Below are positions 21,321 through 34,684 of a stretch of DNA of 64,000 bases, in pieces (position 1 is the stretch's first letter; the number at the start of each line of letters is the position of its first letter). A program made the translations under genes and the position numbers. The notes beneath the pieces are model-generated. The model ran no database searches. It was not told the DNA's origin and worked only from the letters and a program-made list of their open reading frames with translations. The stretch lies in NCBI GenBank assembly GCA_027924585.1, contig BSBM01000865.1, positions 2,914,001-2,978,000 of the forward strand, read 5' to 3'. Origin of the DNA: Larix kaempferi. Lineage: Eukaryota; Streptophyta; Pinopsida; Pinales; Pinaceae.

Positions 21321-22146
21321 CTACAAATCAAATTCAATTACATGATTAGTAACACTTCATAATCATCAAATCATGTTGACATTTCAAAGATAACCTATTA
21401 TGCATACTAATATGATTCACATAGTTATGCAACTATCTTGACAAATACTTTGGCACAACACTTTTCCATATCCTGTATGCATACAGTGGCTATCTAGATG
21501 CCTTCCATCTTGACCAGAACATACTATCAAGAGTGTGCACAACTTCCAGCATGCTAGCAAATAGGTTTCATTCTAGACAAGCAACAATGGAATGTTTGTC
21601 CAACTTACCCATCATATGCATATTAGTAGTATACTGTTCAATGCTATATGAATGCTTACACTATGCATGATATATTTCCTGATTCTAGGAATACAAATAT
21701 GCATACAACTATTAAGAGCAATATCATTAACTGTTCAGAGATAACAATTCAAATACTTATATTTTATGTTTGTGTGGTTGCCTCCCTCCTGATCTCTATT
21801 TTTCCTTTATGATAGCATCATGATTATATGTCCTTGAACTTCTATCCATCCTGTACCACTATGCATGCTTAAGTGTGCACTAGTTTCATCATTGTGTCAT
21901 CCTCAAGATCTCATACATAATCACACATTCATTAGTATAATCTCAATAAGATAAAAAACATTATAACCCTAAATAATCTTAAACACGTACAACCATAATC
22001 ATTAATCAAACCAAGAACACAATATGCATAAATCCTTGATTAGCTAAACTCTATTTTCAAGAATAATCATTATCAACCATATGAAAGTATACTTATCTAA
22101 GATCCTAACACAAAGTAGGATTCTAAATCGATATAGGAAAACAAAC
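21321..22146 (-). other. Intron-like block, Copia-C unit 1
   Basis: 826 nt bounded on the minus strand by CAG/GTTTGT (22146) and TTTGTAG/GAAAG (21321). It is homologous in part to the block in Copia-A1, sharing 'tagatgccttcca' and 'aggtttcattctaga'. No reading frame. The 46-nt AG/GT-bounded gap upstream is also conserved (near 22240-22290). Confidence 0.55.
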
Positions 22147-22389
22147 CTGGATTAGTATGCTTGCTAGTTATGTCTAACATACGCAAACAATATCTTCTTT
22201 GTTCTCTTCAATGATTTAGGGACCTTGTGATAGTAACCTGCATATCTCACAAGTTAAGCATAGTAGAACAAAATCATACATACCTCGTAAGTAGAGCTTC
22301 TATGTGATCAAAGACTATGGATGAGTCTTTGTCTTCATGTCATCGTGGTCATATATTCTTGATCTAGAACTTGATTTGTCTTTCTTCAT

Positions 22390-23657
22390 GTACCTTTCAT
22401 GTTATCAGAAAACATCATCCTCATACAACACCACAAGTGCATTAGTACAATCATAAGTGTCATAACCCTTAATCAATGAATGTCTTCTATCATTCACATG
22501 CATTCATACTTTTACTAAGGTGATCAGACAAATATAAAATTTATCATGATTGTACTAACCTCAATAATATGAATACAAACATATCATGAACTTAATCATC
22601 AGATAAATAAAACAGATTTCGAAACAATAATGCATCTCCTCAAGTCATACCTGTCGAGATTGCTTGTAGTCTTCTCTATAAGGGTAAAACCCTAATAATC
22701 CATTGTAGATCACTTGTAAAAATCTTATATAGATTCATGGTGCTAGGATGATAGAATACCAATGCCATTTAAACCTCCTTCATTGATGCCCTATGAGTCT
22801 CCAAACTTTGCTAGGGTTTCTTCTTACTTGTAGAACCCAAAAAACCGTAATTTTCAATTTCCTTCCTCCCGCAACATTTGATGGAAGATTAATATATATG
22901 ATGAAGGGATTCCAAATCCATTTTCAAAGTTTCCAATGTTGCATCAGGTGTCTCCAACATTGTATCAAGTCCTTCCATACCTAAGAAACTGAAAACCCTA
23001 AGTGAGAGCTTCTTTCTCCTCTTCTTTGATTTCCTCCGTTGAGCTATTTCATATGTGCCTTATTGTTTCTGGTGTATCTCTGAAATTTTGGATCCTCAAG
23101 GTCTACAACTTTGGCCTGTGGTATCCTGACCTATCATATTTCCAACCCCACAGATTTGAGATTCATTGGATTCTCCATGAGAGAGATATGCTAAGTTTCC
23201 CAACATGACTTGTTTATGGGATGAAACAGCATAACGAACTTGTACGGAATTCCATGTGTGACTGTTTGAACTTTGGCCTCTGATACTCGGACCTGTGAAA
23301 CTACAGTCCGTGCCCTAACTGTTACTTTTTACGGAATTCCATTTGGAGCTTCCTAGCCCGAGATATGACCTTTTCCCTAGGTCACTTGTTTAGGGCTGCA
23401 TTCTGGAAGAGGCAGAAACCCTAATTTGTACAAATCACATCTCACAAAGTACAACGAATATGAGGCTGAAACTCGGACTCAAGGTACATGAACATTTCAT
23501 CTTCGGCCTGTCCAAGTTTCAGATCCTGAACCTTCGCCAAAAGTGATTTATAGAGAAAATTTTAAGATGACTAGTTTTTCTATACAAAGCCCTAGCGTTC
23601 AAATTGTCGCAAGTGAAACAAGTGTCATAAATGCCATACATTGCCTTCTTTCAGGCT
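22390..23657 (-). other. Copia-C unit 1 leader, no gag
   Basis: About 1.2 kb between primer site and intron-like block. No Gag, protease or integrase motif can be read in any minus frame. The same sequence recurs at about 36850-38124. This confirms a deletion derivative or non-autonomous family. Confidence 0.65.
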
Positions 23658-23670
23658 AGCTCTGAAACCA
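23658..23670 (-). promoter_or_regulatory. Primer-binding site, Copia-C unit 1
   Basis: The minus strand reads TGGTTTCAGAGCT next to LTR 2, one base different from the usual TGGTATCAGAGC. Confidence 0.85.
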
Positions 23671-23894
23671 TGTTAAGATTCAATATGCTAAGATGGATAA
23701 CATCAATGTTCAATTCAATTTCACAACAATAGCATATACAGGATCATTGAAAGAATAACAAGCACAACATAAACACAAGAGACACAAATTTATCCTGGGA
23801 AACCCTCTAGGGGAAGAAAACCCAGCAAAACTTCCTCAATATAGATGATCAAAAGTACAAAGAAAAAACCCCAAACAAGTGCTCCTTCTCCTTG

Positions 23895-23936
<42 letters not shown>

Positions 23937-24273
23937 GCGAATTACACAAGTGAGTGTGTGTGTCCAAATGAGGAGCACAACACTCCTATTTATAGTTTAT
24001 CTTCCATTGATTTTTTCCCTAACTAGGTCGGCCCCAACAACTTAACCACTCAACTTAATGCTGACTGGGTTGACTCCTCTAGGGGACTTAAACACCCCAT
24101 TACAATTGACTCAAAGGGGATCTATTGACCCGACTTACAAGGGAGGATTTACCTAAATGAATTTACATAATCAAATACAATAATGACATCCCGATGGAGA
24201 AATAAAACATCTCCGAATAAATTACAACAATAAAATACAATAGAATATTCTTCGAAGTTACAATATTTCAACA
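23671..24273 (-). repeat. Copia-C LTR 2 (shared middle LTR)
   Basis: 603 bp, TGTTAAG to TTCAACA in plus reading. A primer site adjoins its left end and a polypurine tract of the next unit its right end. It contains a long CT microsatellite (about 23899-23932). It shares small differences with LTR 3 against LTR 1, such as 'aacccagcaaaa'. Confidence 0.92.
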
Positions 24274-24744
24274 CTCCCCTTAACGAGAAGGGTATTCTAC
24301 TGACAACAACAACATCAACTGTAGGAGCGAGGAGAGAGAGCATCATCAACAACATCAAGGTGATACATCTATAAATCATTGGAAGTTTTTCTTCAGCAGC
24401 ATCAACAACTGGAACATCTTCAATATCTTCAACATCATCAGTACTGGAGCATCATCTTCTACAACACTGAGTCTTCATCTTTTGCAGCACTCGATCACTT
24501 GATTGTCTACAGCAACACTTGATCTCTCGATCAGCAACAACATCTTGATCTTTCGATCAGCAACACATCATCTCGATCTTTCGATCAACAACAACATAAC
24601 CTACAACACACATGATCCAGTTACGGGATGATCAATCCCTTTCACTTTAGGACATAAGTCCAATGATGATACAATCGCACCACATTATCGAGGACAGAAG
24701 TCTTTGGATCCGTTCTGGACTGAAATCCAAGGATGATACAATCC

Positions 24745-25095
24745 AACCACATTGCCAGTCCGTTTTCATACTGGATGTGACCTAGAACAAATGTAGGGTT
24801 TTCCACCACAGTGCCCATCCTTTTTCATACTGGACGTGACCTAGATCAAATCTAGTATTTTCCACCACAGTGCCACTCCTTTTTCATACTAGATGTGACC
24901 TAGATCAAATATAGGATTTTCCACCACAGTGCCAGTCCTTTTTCATATTGGATGTGACCTAGATCAAATCTAGGATTTACCACCACAGAGCCAATCATTT
25001 TTCATACTGGATGTGACCTAAATCAAATCTAGGATTTACCACAGAGCTAGTCCTTTTTCATATTGGATGTGACCTAGATCAAATCTAGGATTTAT
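24745..25095. repeat. 60-bp minisatellite, Copia-C unit 2
   Basis: Counterpart of 19205-19560, about six units, with one unit slightly shortened. Confidence 0.88.
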
Positions 25096-25096
25096 C

Positions 25097-25535
25097 ACCA
25101 CAACATCATCATCATCACATTCTCGGAGACAAGAGTCTACGGATCCCTTTAACGTCATGTGTCTAGGGATGATACAATCCCACTGCAACATCATCATCAT
25201 CACATTCTCGGAGACAAGAGTCTACGGATCCCTTTAGGCCATGTGTCCAGGGATGATACAATCCCACTGCAACATCACCATCGTCACATTCTCAAAGACA
25301 AGAGTCTACGGATCCCTTTAGGCCATGTGTCCAGGGATGATACAATTCCACTGCAACATCATCATCCTCACATTCTCGGAGACAAGAGTCTATGGATCCC
25401 TTTAGGCTATGTGTCCAGGGATGATACAATCCCACTACAACATCATCATCATCACATTCTCGGAGACAAAAGTCTACGGATCCGTTTAGGCCATGTCTCC
25501 AGGGATGATACAATCCCACTGCAACATCATCATCA
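25097..25535. repeat. 84-bp minisatellite, Copia-C unit 2
   Basis: Counterpart of 19563-20000, with the same unit and nearly the same copy number. It again stays open on both strands. Confidence 0.88.
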
Positions 25536-25549
25536 TCAACATCAACATT

Positions 25550-26179
25550 GCTCCCCCTTTCGAGGAAGGTCCTTTCGAACCACACCAAGATTGTCACGAA
25601 AGTACTCAAACTTCACTCGAGACAGAGGCTTAGTCAACACATCAGCAACTTGCTCATATAAAAATACTGGATTTCTATATGCTTTGACTTGTCATGGAAC
25701 ACTGGGTTCTCCGTCATCTTTATACAACTCTGGTTGTCACATAGAATCAATGTGGTATCCAACTCTAGGTCAAATAGACCTGACAACAACTTCCGAAGCT
25801 ATATGGCTTCACAACTAGCAGAACAAGATGCTATATACTCTGCTTCAGCTGTGCTGAGAGAAACACTGGACTGCTTCCTTCTAAACCATGAGATCATGGT
25901 GGATCCCAGACAATAACATCCACCTAAGGTGCTCTTCCTGTCTGAGACACTTCCAGCCCAATTTGCATCTGTATAACCATACAATCTGTAGTCATGATCT
26001 CCAACATAGCATAGACCAAAGTATATCGTACCTTTCAAGTACCTCATCACATGCTTTACAACTACCAGGTGAACACGTCTAGGCTCAACTAGATATTGAC
26101 TCAGGGTGTTCACAACAAAGCATATTTCTGGACTGGTATTCGTCAAATACATCATCTGTCTGTAAACTGTAGAAACCAC
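25550..26179 (-). pseudogene. Copia-C unit 2 RNase H and connection domain
   Basis: Same domain as 20034-20690: YRQMMYLTNTSPEICF, RYLKGTIYFGLCY, YTDANWAGSVSDRKST, SLSTAEAEYIASC. About 45 bp is missing near 25657 (the IANVLTKP side) and the frame is broken before the end, so this copy is more damaged. Confidence 0.87.
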
Positions 26180-26389
26180 CGTTCATCATCCCGGATCTCT
26201 ACTTCACGTTTTCCTTGGCTAAGGAAAAATCTCAGCCACATATCTAATCACAAGAATCATGCCAAGATTCTTTAACTATGATATCTACTCCCTTTGAAGT
26301 GGAGTCTTCTACATCTGAGTATTGTCCTCCCTCTATGACTAAACATCATGCACACTCTGCATTGAGTGATCTTCTGCATATCTATACGT

Positions 26390-27949
26390 GTTGTTACCAA
26401 CTTTTGTGTACCATAGTTGGATTATCTGAAGAGCTGCCATTTGACAAACATGATGAATGTTTGCACTCCAGTGTATTAGATGATCCAACATTTGTGCCTA
26501 GCCAATTTTGGCTAGTCAGTTTTTGTTTTCAGTCGACATGACCATGGCCCCATGGGGTTTGTAATAAAGTATGCTAGTAGGATTCTAAGTGTTTCAGTTC
26601 CCCATGACTTGATTCAGCAACTAAGGTATTCCAGGGAGTTTTTTCCCTTATCAATTATACTTTGCCTATAGCCGAGCTATAATTGATGAGGTTTTCTCCC
26701 GCTTCCTCCAGAGCTGGAATGCCCGATTTTGAAAATCTGAGCCATGGGGGGTTATTAGAGTCCAACTAATGTATATAAGCATACTAGACACTATTAGAAT
26801 AGGTTTTGGTCATGTCCCAAGTCTTTAGGACCCTCAGAAAAATTTTCGAAATTTTTTTACCAGGTCCTCCGGTTTTGGGTTTTAATTATTTTTAAATTTT
26901 AATAAATTTCTCTATAGTTTAAATAGAGAAATTTCAATTTGTAATATGTCAGTCGTCCAGGGTCTGAATTCAGTGATTGATGGCTCGATTCATAAGCCAA
27001 AAATCACACATGACCCGTGGACCAGCCAAACCCAACTTTCGGATGTCAATTCAGCCTCATAATTAATATTTTCTCTAAAAAACCATTTACAGAGAAATTA
27101 TTAATTAAAATAATAAAAATGAATATTTTGGAGATTCCCAAATATCTCCAAAATAATCAGAAAAGAATAAAATAAAAGGCTAATTGACATGGCATTGGGC
27201 ACTAATGAAGATTCCAATCATCTCAGTCATCATTCAGTTGAGTATCCAGTGACCAACAGTCAAACTCTAAGAAGCAATTCGCCCTCCTTCACAAAGAAAC
27301 TCGAATTAGAGATGTGTCAAGTGATTAATGGGTTGGTTGTATGCATTAAAGCCTATGGTAGGCGCCTCCCTAGATCTATGCAAGCACATGGCATTGGCTC
27401 TTGTTATCACACAACTTGTAGTGGTCCTTAGTGGTATCCCATCCGGGATGGTAGAGGAGATGGGCAACTAAAGAGGTGACCCAAGAGATGCCACGGTTCC
27501 CAATGCAAGGTGGGAGTCACGTCAACCGAGGCACTCTTCACTTCAGATCTAGATAAATCAAGACCTAGGGGGAGACCCTATAACCAATCAAAGATGATTG
27601 GTCCCAAACAAAGGTTCCTAGGGATGAGTAAATGGTAAGTTACGGAAACCAATGCAAGGTAAAGTGGACCTAGAAATTAAAGTATGGTTGAAGGTGGTTT
27701 GAGAAATGATTAGTGTTTCAACCAATGTATGATTTAGGCCACATGATTAGTTATGATGACAAGATATAGTACCATGTGGTACACAAGTGGGTCTTACCTT
27801 CTTGGGATATGTGAAATGGCTTAAAGTGGACCCACAAGGTGAAATTAAGGGATGCAATTGGCACTAGAGGATATGTAATGAGTAGATCTATGGATCTAAT
27901 TTGAAACTAGGAATACCCACATATGAGATCTAAGGTTTGACACAATTAC
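26390..27949. other. Unclassified left part of the 9-kb insertion
   Basis: AT-rich in 26840-27180, with repeated 'aaatttctctatagtttaaa'-like stretches that are partly self-complementary. A TATA-like 'atgtatataagc' lies at about 26769. No gene is recognised; the open frame at 27189-27431 lacks known motifs. Confidence 0.4.
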
Positions 27950-28930
27950 CAAGGAGTGCGACTTGCCTAAGGAGGACTAGTGCCTTGTTGGATGGGTTAA
28001 TGGAGTCAAAAGATATGTCAAAGTGTAGATCGGGACACCTAGAGGTCAAGTCAAGTGGGCTAATTGAGATAGAGTGGTTGGATCTTGCTAGATCTAGGAT
28101 TTCATGAAATGACCCAAGTGGACCAAAATCTCTTAAAACAAGGAATGCTACCCAGAGGCAGATCGTCACAAAATGATACTCTGGATATAGGTTTCAAGGT
28201 ATGCCCGTTCCAAATCTACTGAAATCTCAACTACCCAGGTCCTAGAAGTGGGCAAACTCAGTCACCCAAGGAAGTGCGACCTTGTTGAAGGAGGGCTAAA
28301 AGGTGGATAAGGTGTGTCAAATCAAGTCCAATGGCCACCAAATTGTAGATCCAAGTAGCTTAGGCACCGATCTATGTGGATCTAGAAAATCAAGCCAATC
28401 CAAGGGTTAGATCTTACTAGATCTGAGTTTTAGGGTGCCAAGTTATTCAAAAGGGGGTTTTAATCCCTTAAAATGTGGAATGATGCCCACAAGGTAGAAA
28501 TCACCCAAGTAAAAGTCTAGGGGTAGGTTATCAAGTGTGTAGATTGCAAATCAAGTGGGATCTCACCTACCCACATGCTAGATCTAACCCAACAAGCCTC
28601 TCCAAGGAAGTGCGATTTGGTTCAAGAGGGCTATATTGCCTTGAAAAGTGTGTTAATTTTAACCCAATCACCACCAAACTATAGATCCAACTAGGGGTGG
28701 ATGCTATAGAGGTGGGTTCTAAATATTTTTTTAAAAGCAAGGCTAGATCTAAGTAGATCTAAGAAAAACCAAAATTGGGGTTTTGATTAATTAGGGTTTG
28801 TGACCAATGAAGAGAGAATGGATGGAAAGAGGCACATACCTTGTAGATCTTACCTCAATTGCTTGTGGCCACCTTGCAAATTGATAGCATTCTCCTATGT
28901 GTATATTCAAGAGTGAGATCCAAGAGCTCC
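27950..28930. repeat. Degenerate tandem repeat, about 320-bp unit
   Basis: Three units start at about 27950, 28267 and 28602 with 'ccaaggaagtgcga'. Each repeats, in order, a 'gggcta' block, 'gtgt(ca)aa', a 'tagatc' block, and 'agatcttgctagatct'-like words. They differ by many changes and indels, so the array is old. Confidence 0.7.
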
Positions 28931-31224
28931 AACCAAAACGTCCTCCTCCAAGATAGGCAAATCGTCCTCCTCTTACAAGACAAGATCAAAGAAACAAGTC
29001 AAGTAAGATGCTTATGAAAATGATAGAAAGATGTAATAGAAAGCATCAACTATGTCATGAAGATACAATAATGATACTCCCTGTCACAAGATCAACCCAA
29101 GAGAGAATATGTGGATCCCTCCAACAATAACCCTCAAGAAATCGCCCTCCTCTCCACCAATTCGACTTTCCTGTAAGAAAACTAGTAAAAGCACCAAAAT
29201 CCACAATGATACATAGAAGAGATATTGTATACTCAAGATGCAAGAGAATCCACAAGACAAGAGAGATATGCTCCACAAAGAAGTGTTCTATTCCAATATT
29301 CCAGAGCTCCAAAGGTGAGCTATACAATAGGGGGTCTCCTCCTTATATAGGATAATAAAGACCAAAACCCTATACCACTTTACAATACTGCATCAAATGA
29401 GTGGTTGAAATTAAAAGATCTCAACATACCATCAATGGCTAAGATGAACCATAATAACATAACACATGGATCACTCATAAAGTGATGACATCATAGTCTA
29501 AAAATAATCATGGAGGGTGACGGCATCCACTAGAGGGGGTAAAAGTACCAAAATCCACCTCATAATGACTAGGACATGACATAAAGAGCACATGGTGGGG
29601 CTAGGAGGCATCAATCCTTACTAGCTCATCCCCAAGGCATAATAAAATAATAAAATATGTCCAAGATAATATAAATGATCAAATCTGTCCTCAAAATCTA
29701 TGACAGACAAGCAGTAAAAGACCTCCTGTGATCACTGTGGGCCTACCCACATGGTGAAAACTGGCTGGAAGATAGTGGGATCATCCTGGAATACCTCTGT
29801 GAAAACCAAGTGCCAAAACCTTGCCTCAATTGCCCAAATCGAATTCCTTAGTGACCACTTTATCCCATTTTTTAACTGCCTCGGTAATTGTGAAAGTGCC
29901 AAAACTGCCTCCTAGGGCATCTGCGCTGTCCAACTAAGCCCACCAGGCTCTCCAGAAGGGGGGGTAAATGGTAAAAACAAGTGGCTGGACCACCCCCTCC
30001 TCATACATCGCCCTAGGTGAACTGGCCTCTCATGGCCCCTGCTGCTTAGGTCGGGAAATTAGCCCCAAATCTGGTCAACAAGTGTAAAACTGCACCAATC
30101 ACTGTCAGAAGTTCCTGGAACTGAAAGATAAGTGTCTCATTGGATCCAGAAGACCCAAATCCACTAGGAATGTGTACTCATACACCATGGGTTGCCCTAA
30201 TGGGCCAGCTGTAGGGTCCACTATATATGGACATTGTATAATCTGATGATCTGAAGTAATAATAAAACCTGTTGAACTGCATCAATAATCATCTGAACCA
30301 TATGTCCATCATATGAAATCATCATCAAGAGTATGTGGGTCCATCAATCATCATCTATAAGCATATGTGGCCCACATCATCACGGATCCCAAGAAATGAC
30401 CATAGTCAAACTAGGTTTGACTAGGTCCATATATAACCAAGGAAAAATCATATCAGTAGACTAAGACATGTTCCTCTAATCATTCTCACAGCTTAGGTCA
30501 AAGTATAACATCCATTCAGTGGCATTAATCAAGTTAGCATATTCCTTTGTTATATGAAATTACTTGCACAATAGTTTAAATGACAAACTTACCCATTGGA
30601 CATGGTCAAATTGCTAGTGAAGGATGAAGGCCAGGAACAAGGTTGGGCCAAGGGGTTGACTTGTCTAACTCAACTCAAAAATACTTTGGACTGGGAGAAG
30701 GGGAAAGCTACAAACTCTATGCTGGACAAAATAACACGGGGAATAGCTGTGCCTCACAAATGGATAAGTTGTTTAGAGAGTGCTTATTCAACTTAGGCAT
30801 CATGTCTACATCAAGTTGATCCAGGTTCATTAGGATCATTCAATTTCATTTCATGGCCTTTTTGGCCTACATAACCCTTCGGATCTCAGGTGTGTTGATA
30901 AGCACAACTAGTTGCAGCTTGCATCCAGGGCATGTTTTCATATATATATAAGGTCAGCAATTCTTTAGATATAGCTTTTAAGAACCATTGCTTTTTGGAC
31001 CTTTCTTATACTCTTCGAGGAGTATTTTTAACAGTTCATCGCTCTTGCCCTTTTTTTAGTTTCCATGGGCGAATTTATAAGCTTCCATAAGTAGTACATG
31101 AGCTTTCCGTTTTAGCCAACAACATCTCAAGTGATTAGGGGGAGTTCGAGCCAATGCCAAACATTGGGACAATCGACCAGAATGATTTAGGCCTACAATC
31201 CAACTCACCAAAGGCAAGTTTTGT
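28931..31224 (-). other. Promoter-like and non-coding part of the 9-kb insertion
   Basis: The minus strand has 'cctatataaggagg' (29338-29351), a good plant TATA context, followed downstream by a transcript-like leader toward 28900. This may be the U3/R part of an LTR read on the minus strand. From 29350 to 31224 I see no coding region; the frame at 30596-30796 has no known motif. Confidence 0.4.
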
Positions 31225-31892
31225 CACCAACTTAGAGCCGAGACACTGAACATACAGGGATGCGGTCCAAACACAGAGGTAGAAAAATGGGGAAGTCCTC
31301 AGTATCAGAAAGTCAAATGAGACAGGTCAAGGCTTAAAGTCAAATAGGGAAAGTCATGTATGGATGGAGTCAAGTGAATATGGAGCCTAAACTAGCAGAC
31401 AACTGGTGTCAGGAAAGACCATATCTATGTAAGGTGGTAAACCAGTGAGTTTTGTCAAACAACCTAAATGTGCAAGTAAATGTCCATTATATAATTTATA
31501 ATTTATAGTTCATTTTAAGCAGTTTGCCACATCAGGAATAATATACCAAGCAAAAGCTGTGAACATGACTAAATCAACAAGATAATAATCCACAGTCAAT
31601 GATAAAACATCCATAGGTCATATAACATCATCACAATAATAATCATCATATATCATCTGAAACACTGCTGCAATACATCTCTAGGCACTGAACTGAAACT
31701 GCATGGGATAAAGGGTCACATCGGTCATCAAATCTGAACTCTCAAGGCTCAGCCTTGACACAAGGTCTAACATAAGTGATCACAAAATATACAGTCATCA
31801 TAGCCATGCTCTGAATAATGGAAGCTTTGGAATGTGCAGATATCTGCTAAACAAGAATAGTAGCCCTGCTACTATGGTGTGATAACAGCTCC
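31225..31892. repeat. Diverged non-coding repeat R, copy 2
   Basis: Counterpart of 4810-5490, sharing 'agagccgagacac', 'cacagaggta', 'cacatcggtcatc' and 'gtgataacag'. It continues leftward without the LTR that interrupts copy 1. Confidence 0.6.
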
Positions 31893-34667
31893 CTTCAAAG
31901 GCGAATTTGCATTGATTACAAGATATAAATGGATCTCCCACAAAGCTCACGCATCATCTCTTGTGTTCACGTGTTTATGAGTTGGAGATCTCCCATTGGC
32001 TTGATGTATATTCCAAAGTGATGGTGGAGTTAACAAGGAGTGGGGGGCACCTTGCCTAGGTGGAGGCCACCTCCCCACTCTCCATTTATTGCAACTTGAG
32101 TTTGTTGGTGAATTCGAACTCCAAGCATGGTTTTGATTGGATTTGACATGGAGTTTGACTTAATGTTTAGTGCCATTGGCTTCCTATGATCCAATTCGAA
32201 TTAGGGTAGATTGGTCTTTAGTTTTTGCTATAAAGAGAAGCCATTTTGGCCATTCTCTCATGGATAATTGTTGTAAACTTACTCTGCTCATATTTGTAAG
32301 GAGCATGTAGCTATTGCTACCTCGTGGAAATAAAGTTGGCTTTGGAAGCAAATGATGTGCATTTCTTTTGGTTCATGAGTAAATAATCTTCATTGTTGAG
32401 GTAATATCTATGGTTATTTCATTATGCAATTTCAATCTTGGTTATAATTTATGCTTAGATCTCTTTATTAAGAGCATAGAACAAACATTTGATGGCCCAA
32501 GTTGTTTGTTAGTTTAGGGCTTGAATAGTCTTGAGAGTACAAATTGTAATCGGTCTTACTACCTTGTCTCTTTTTTCATTCTTGTCTAACACTCTAAATT
32601 TAACCAAGTTTTGTTTGTATAAGTGTTGTATGCTTGCAGATTGTCAAAAGGTTGAGATGAGATGAACTCAGTTGTCTCTCCCTCTTGTCCACCATCAAAG
32701 AACTTGTTCTAACAGTTTGTTTTTAGGAAACCTCCCAAAGGCAAGATCTAAAGATTGCATCAAAGTGGAAAAGTTTGCTTCTTCCATCAACAAGTTTACT
32801 TCTCAACTGGTTATTGGTTACAAAAAGGCCCTCGATCCACTCTTGCTAAACTCGTTGGCCTCTTTCCTTTCGTTTTTCTTCCCTAGGTCCCATTCGCTTT
32901 CCTCCTTTGTTTCCTCATCCAAGTGCTCCCATCTTCACCCTCTCTTCTTCTCTATTCGTCCCACCTTCTTCCTTCACCTTACCATTCGTTTTTTATCTTC
33001 CTTGCTTCCCATCTTCACCCTCTCTTCTTCTCCATTCGTCCCATCTTCTTCCCTGACCTTACCATTCGTTTTTTGTCTTCCATTGCTCCTCTCGTCCACT
33101 TCAAAAAGAGCCCTAAAAACATCAACAAAAAACAACGAACCTTAGAAATGGTTAAGTGTTAGTAACTTAGTGCATTTAGATTTTATTGATAGCTTGCATC
33201 CATTTTTAGGATCTAGTTCATGTTATTTGCATTTAGTTTCTTTTGAAATAGTTAGATCTCATACTAGAAGTTTAAATCTTGCATTTCAAAAAGTTTGTTG
33301 GGCATATAGGGTAGTGAAAATTTGCATTTAGCTTGCACTTATTTGCATTTCCTTTCTCACTTAAAAGAAAGAGTTTATATACAAAAAATATTTCAAAATT
33401 TTTATGTTTTAGATCTCTTTCCCATCATCTTTTAGGCATATGTTGTTTGTTGGTCCGTTTTTACATTTGTGCATATTTCGAAATTAAATCTCATACATCT
33501 AGTTTTTTAAAGTCTTTTTATATATTCTAGATCGAAGTAGTTTCATTGTTTTATCATTTTCTAATGATTAATGGGTGCCTTGGTTGAAACCTTTTTGAGA
33601 CTTGTGTAGGTGCTTTAAGAAGAAAAAACTTGAAAAAACTTGAAGAAGTAAGATCCAAACAAAGCCAAAGTGAAGAGACCATGAGGATGATCCAAACTTG
33701 AAATACTTTTTATTCTTTGTAAAAGCAACCAAAGGCTTGCTTCATTTTATTTACCAAGTATTATTTTTCTCTCAAAAGTCCTTCAAGGGTTAAAACCCAA
33801 GGCATTTGTAATCGTTTAATAAAAGGCTAAGTGGAGGAGTCCTCCACTTTTTGGTTTTTCTTTCCCATTTGGGGAAGAGTGTTGTGCTTTACTAGTTTAG
33901 ATTTCTCTTGTTTCATGCTTTAGATTAACTTCTTTATTTTCATTTTATTCCATTTCCAAGTTTTGACTAGAGTAAACAAACTTTGGGATTGCATCCCAAA
34001 GGCCACATAGCTTTGTGGTAGCTTCTCGTTCCCCATTAGCCTCCTTGCCGAAGTTTCAGCTAGCTGGAAAGTCTCAAGGACTAGTGGTTCTAGTGATCAA
34101 CCTTGTTCGGAGGTAGATCCCACTTTTAGATTAATATTGTTTGGTAAAACACTAAGTTTATTTTCAGTTTGTTTCAATCATCTTGTTACATCTCATTATC
34201 ATCATTTTATTTTCAGTAATTTTAAAGCTTCATATTTGTTCTTCAAGGTACAACTGCTTCTATTTCATAAAAAGAACTAAAGTCTCTTGAACTTGGCCAA
34301 ATCCAAGTCAAGAACACTCTCTGTCGGAGAGCATTTAGTTGTTGAATTTCCCTTACATTAGGCATTTAGATTAATTAAAGTCTCTTGAACTTTGGTCTTA
34401 AGACTAAGTCAAGAGCGCTCTCTATCGGAGGGTTGAAGAAGTGTGCTCTTAATAATCTCTAAAATCATTCCAACTCACACCCCACTAATTAATTTATCTT
34501 GGTCGTTATCTGACACTCGTATGCTCTGCCAACTTGAAAGGGTTGGGCTAGTACTCAGAAAGGTGTTGGATTTGTTAATCTCACAAGTGATAACTTAATA
34601 AAACTTTACCCCAACCAACGAACCGACGTTGCTTTCGAGATTTACTGAGGTAGTTTCCTGAAACAAG
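31893..34667 (+). repeat. LTR-like block with promoter and tandem duplication
   Basis: It carries 'gctataaagagaag' (about 32228-32241), a TATA box, followed 90 bp later by 'aataaag' (about 32327), and ends 'cctgaaaca' just before a primer-site-like sequence. This suggests a long LTR or LTR plus leader of a plus-strand element. No second copy was found in the window, so it is a fragment or solo LTR. The open frame at 32672-33145 lies in pyrimidine-rich repeats and is not convincing. Confidence 0.45.
32928..33087. repeat. 80-bp pyrimidine-rich tandem duplication
   Basis: Two adjacent copies of an 80-bp unit beginning 'cccatcttcaccctctcttc', with few differences. Confidence 0.9.
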
Positions 34668-34684
34668 TGGTGCCGAAATCCCGC
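34668..34684 (+). promoter_or_regulatory. Possible primer-binding site
   Basis: tggtgccgaaatcccgc begins with TGG and has the layout of a tRNA 3' end complement (acceptor then T-arm). The cognate tRNA was not identified. Confidence 0.4.

Noticed and set aside
30596-30796. 66-residue frame in the 9-kb insertion
   Set aside because: Isolated, no motif, no neighbouring coding sequence.
32672-33145. 157-residue open frame
   Set aside because: Lies in a pyrimidine-rich tandem duplication; Ser/Phe/Leu-rich with no domain.
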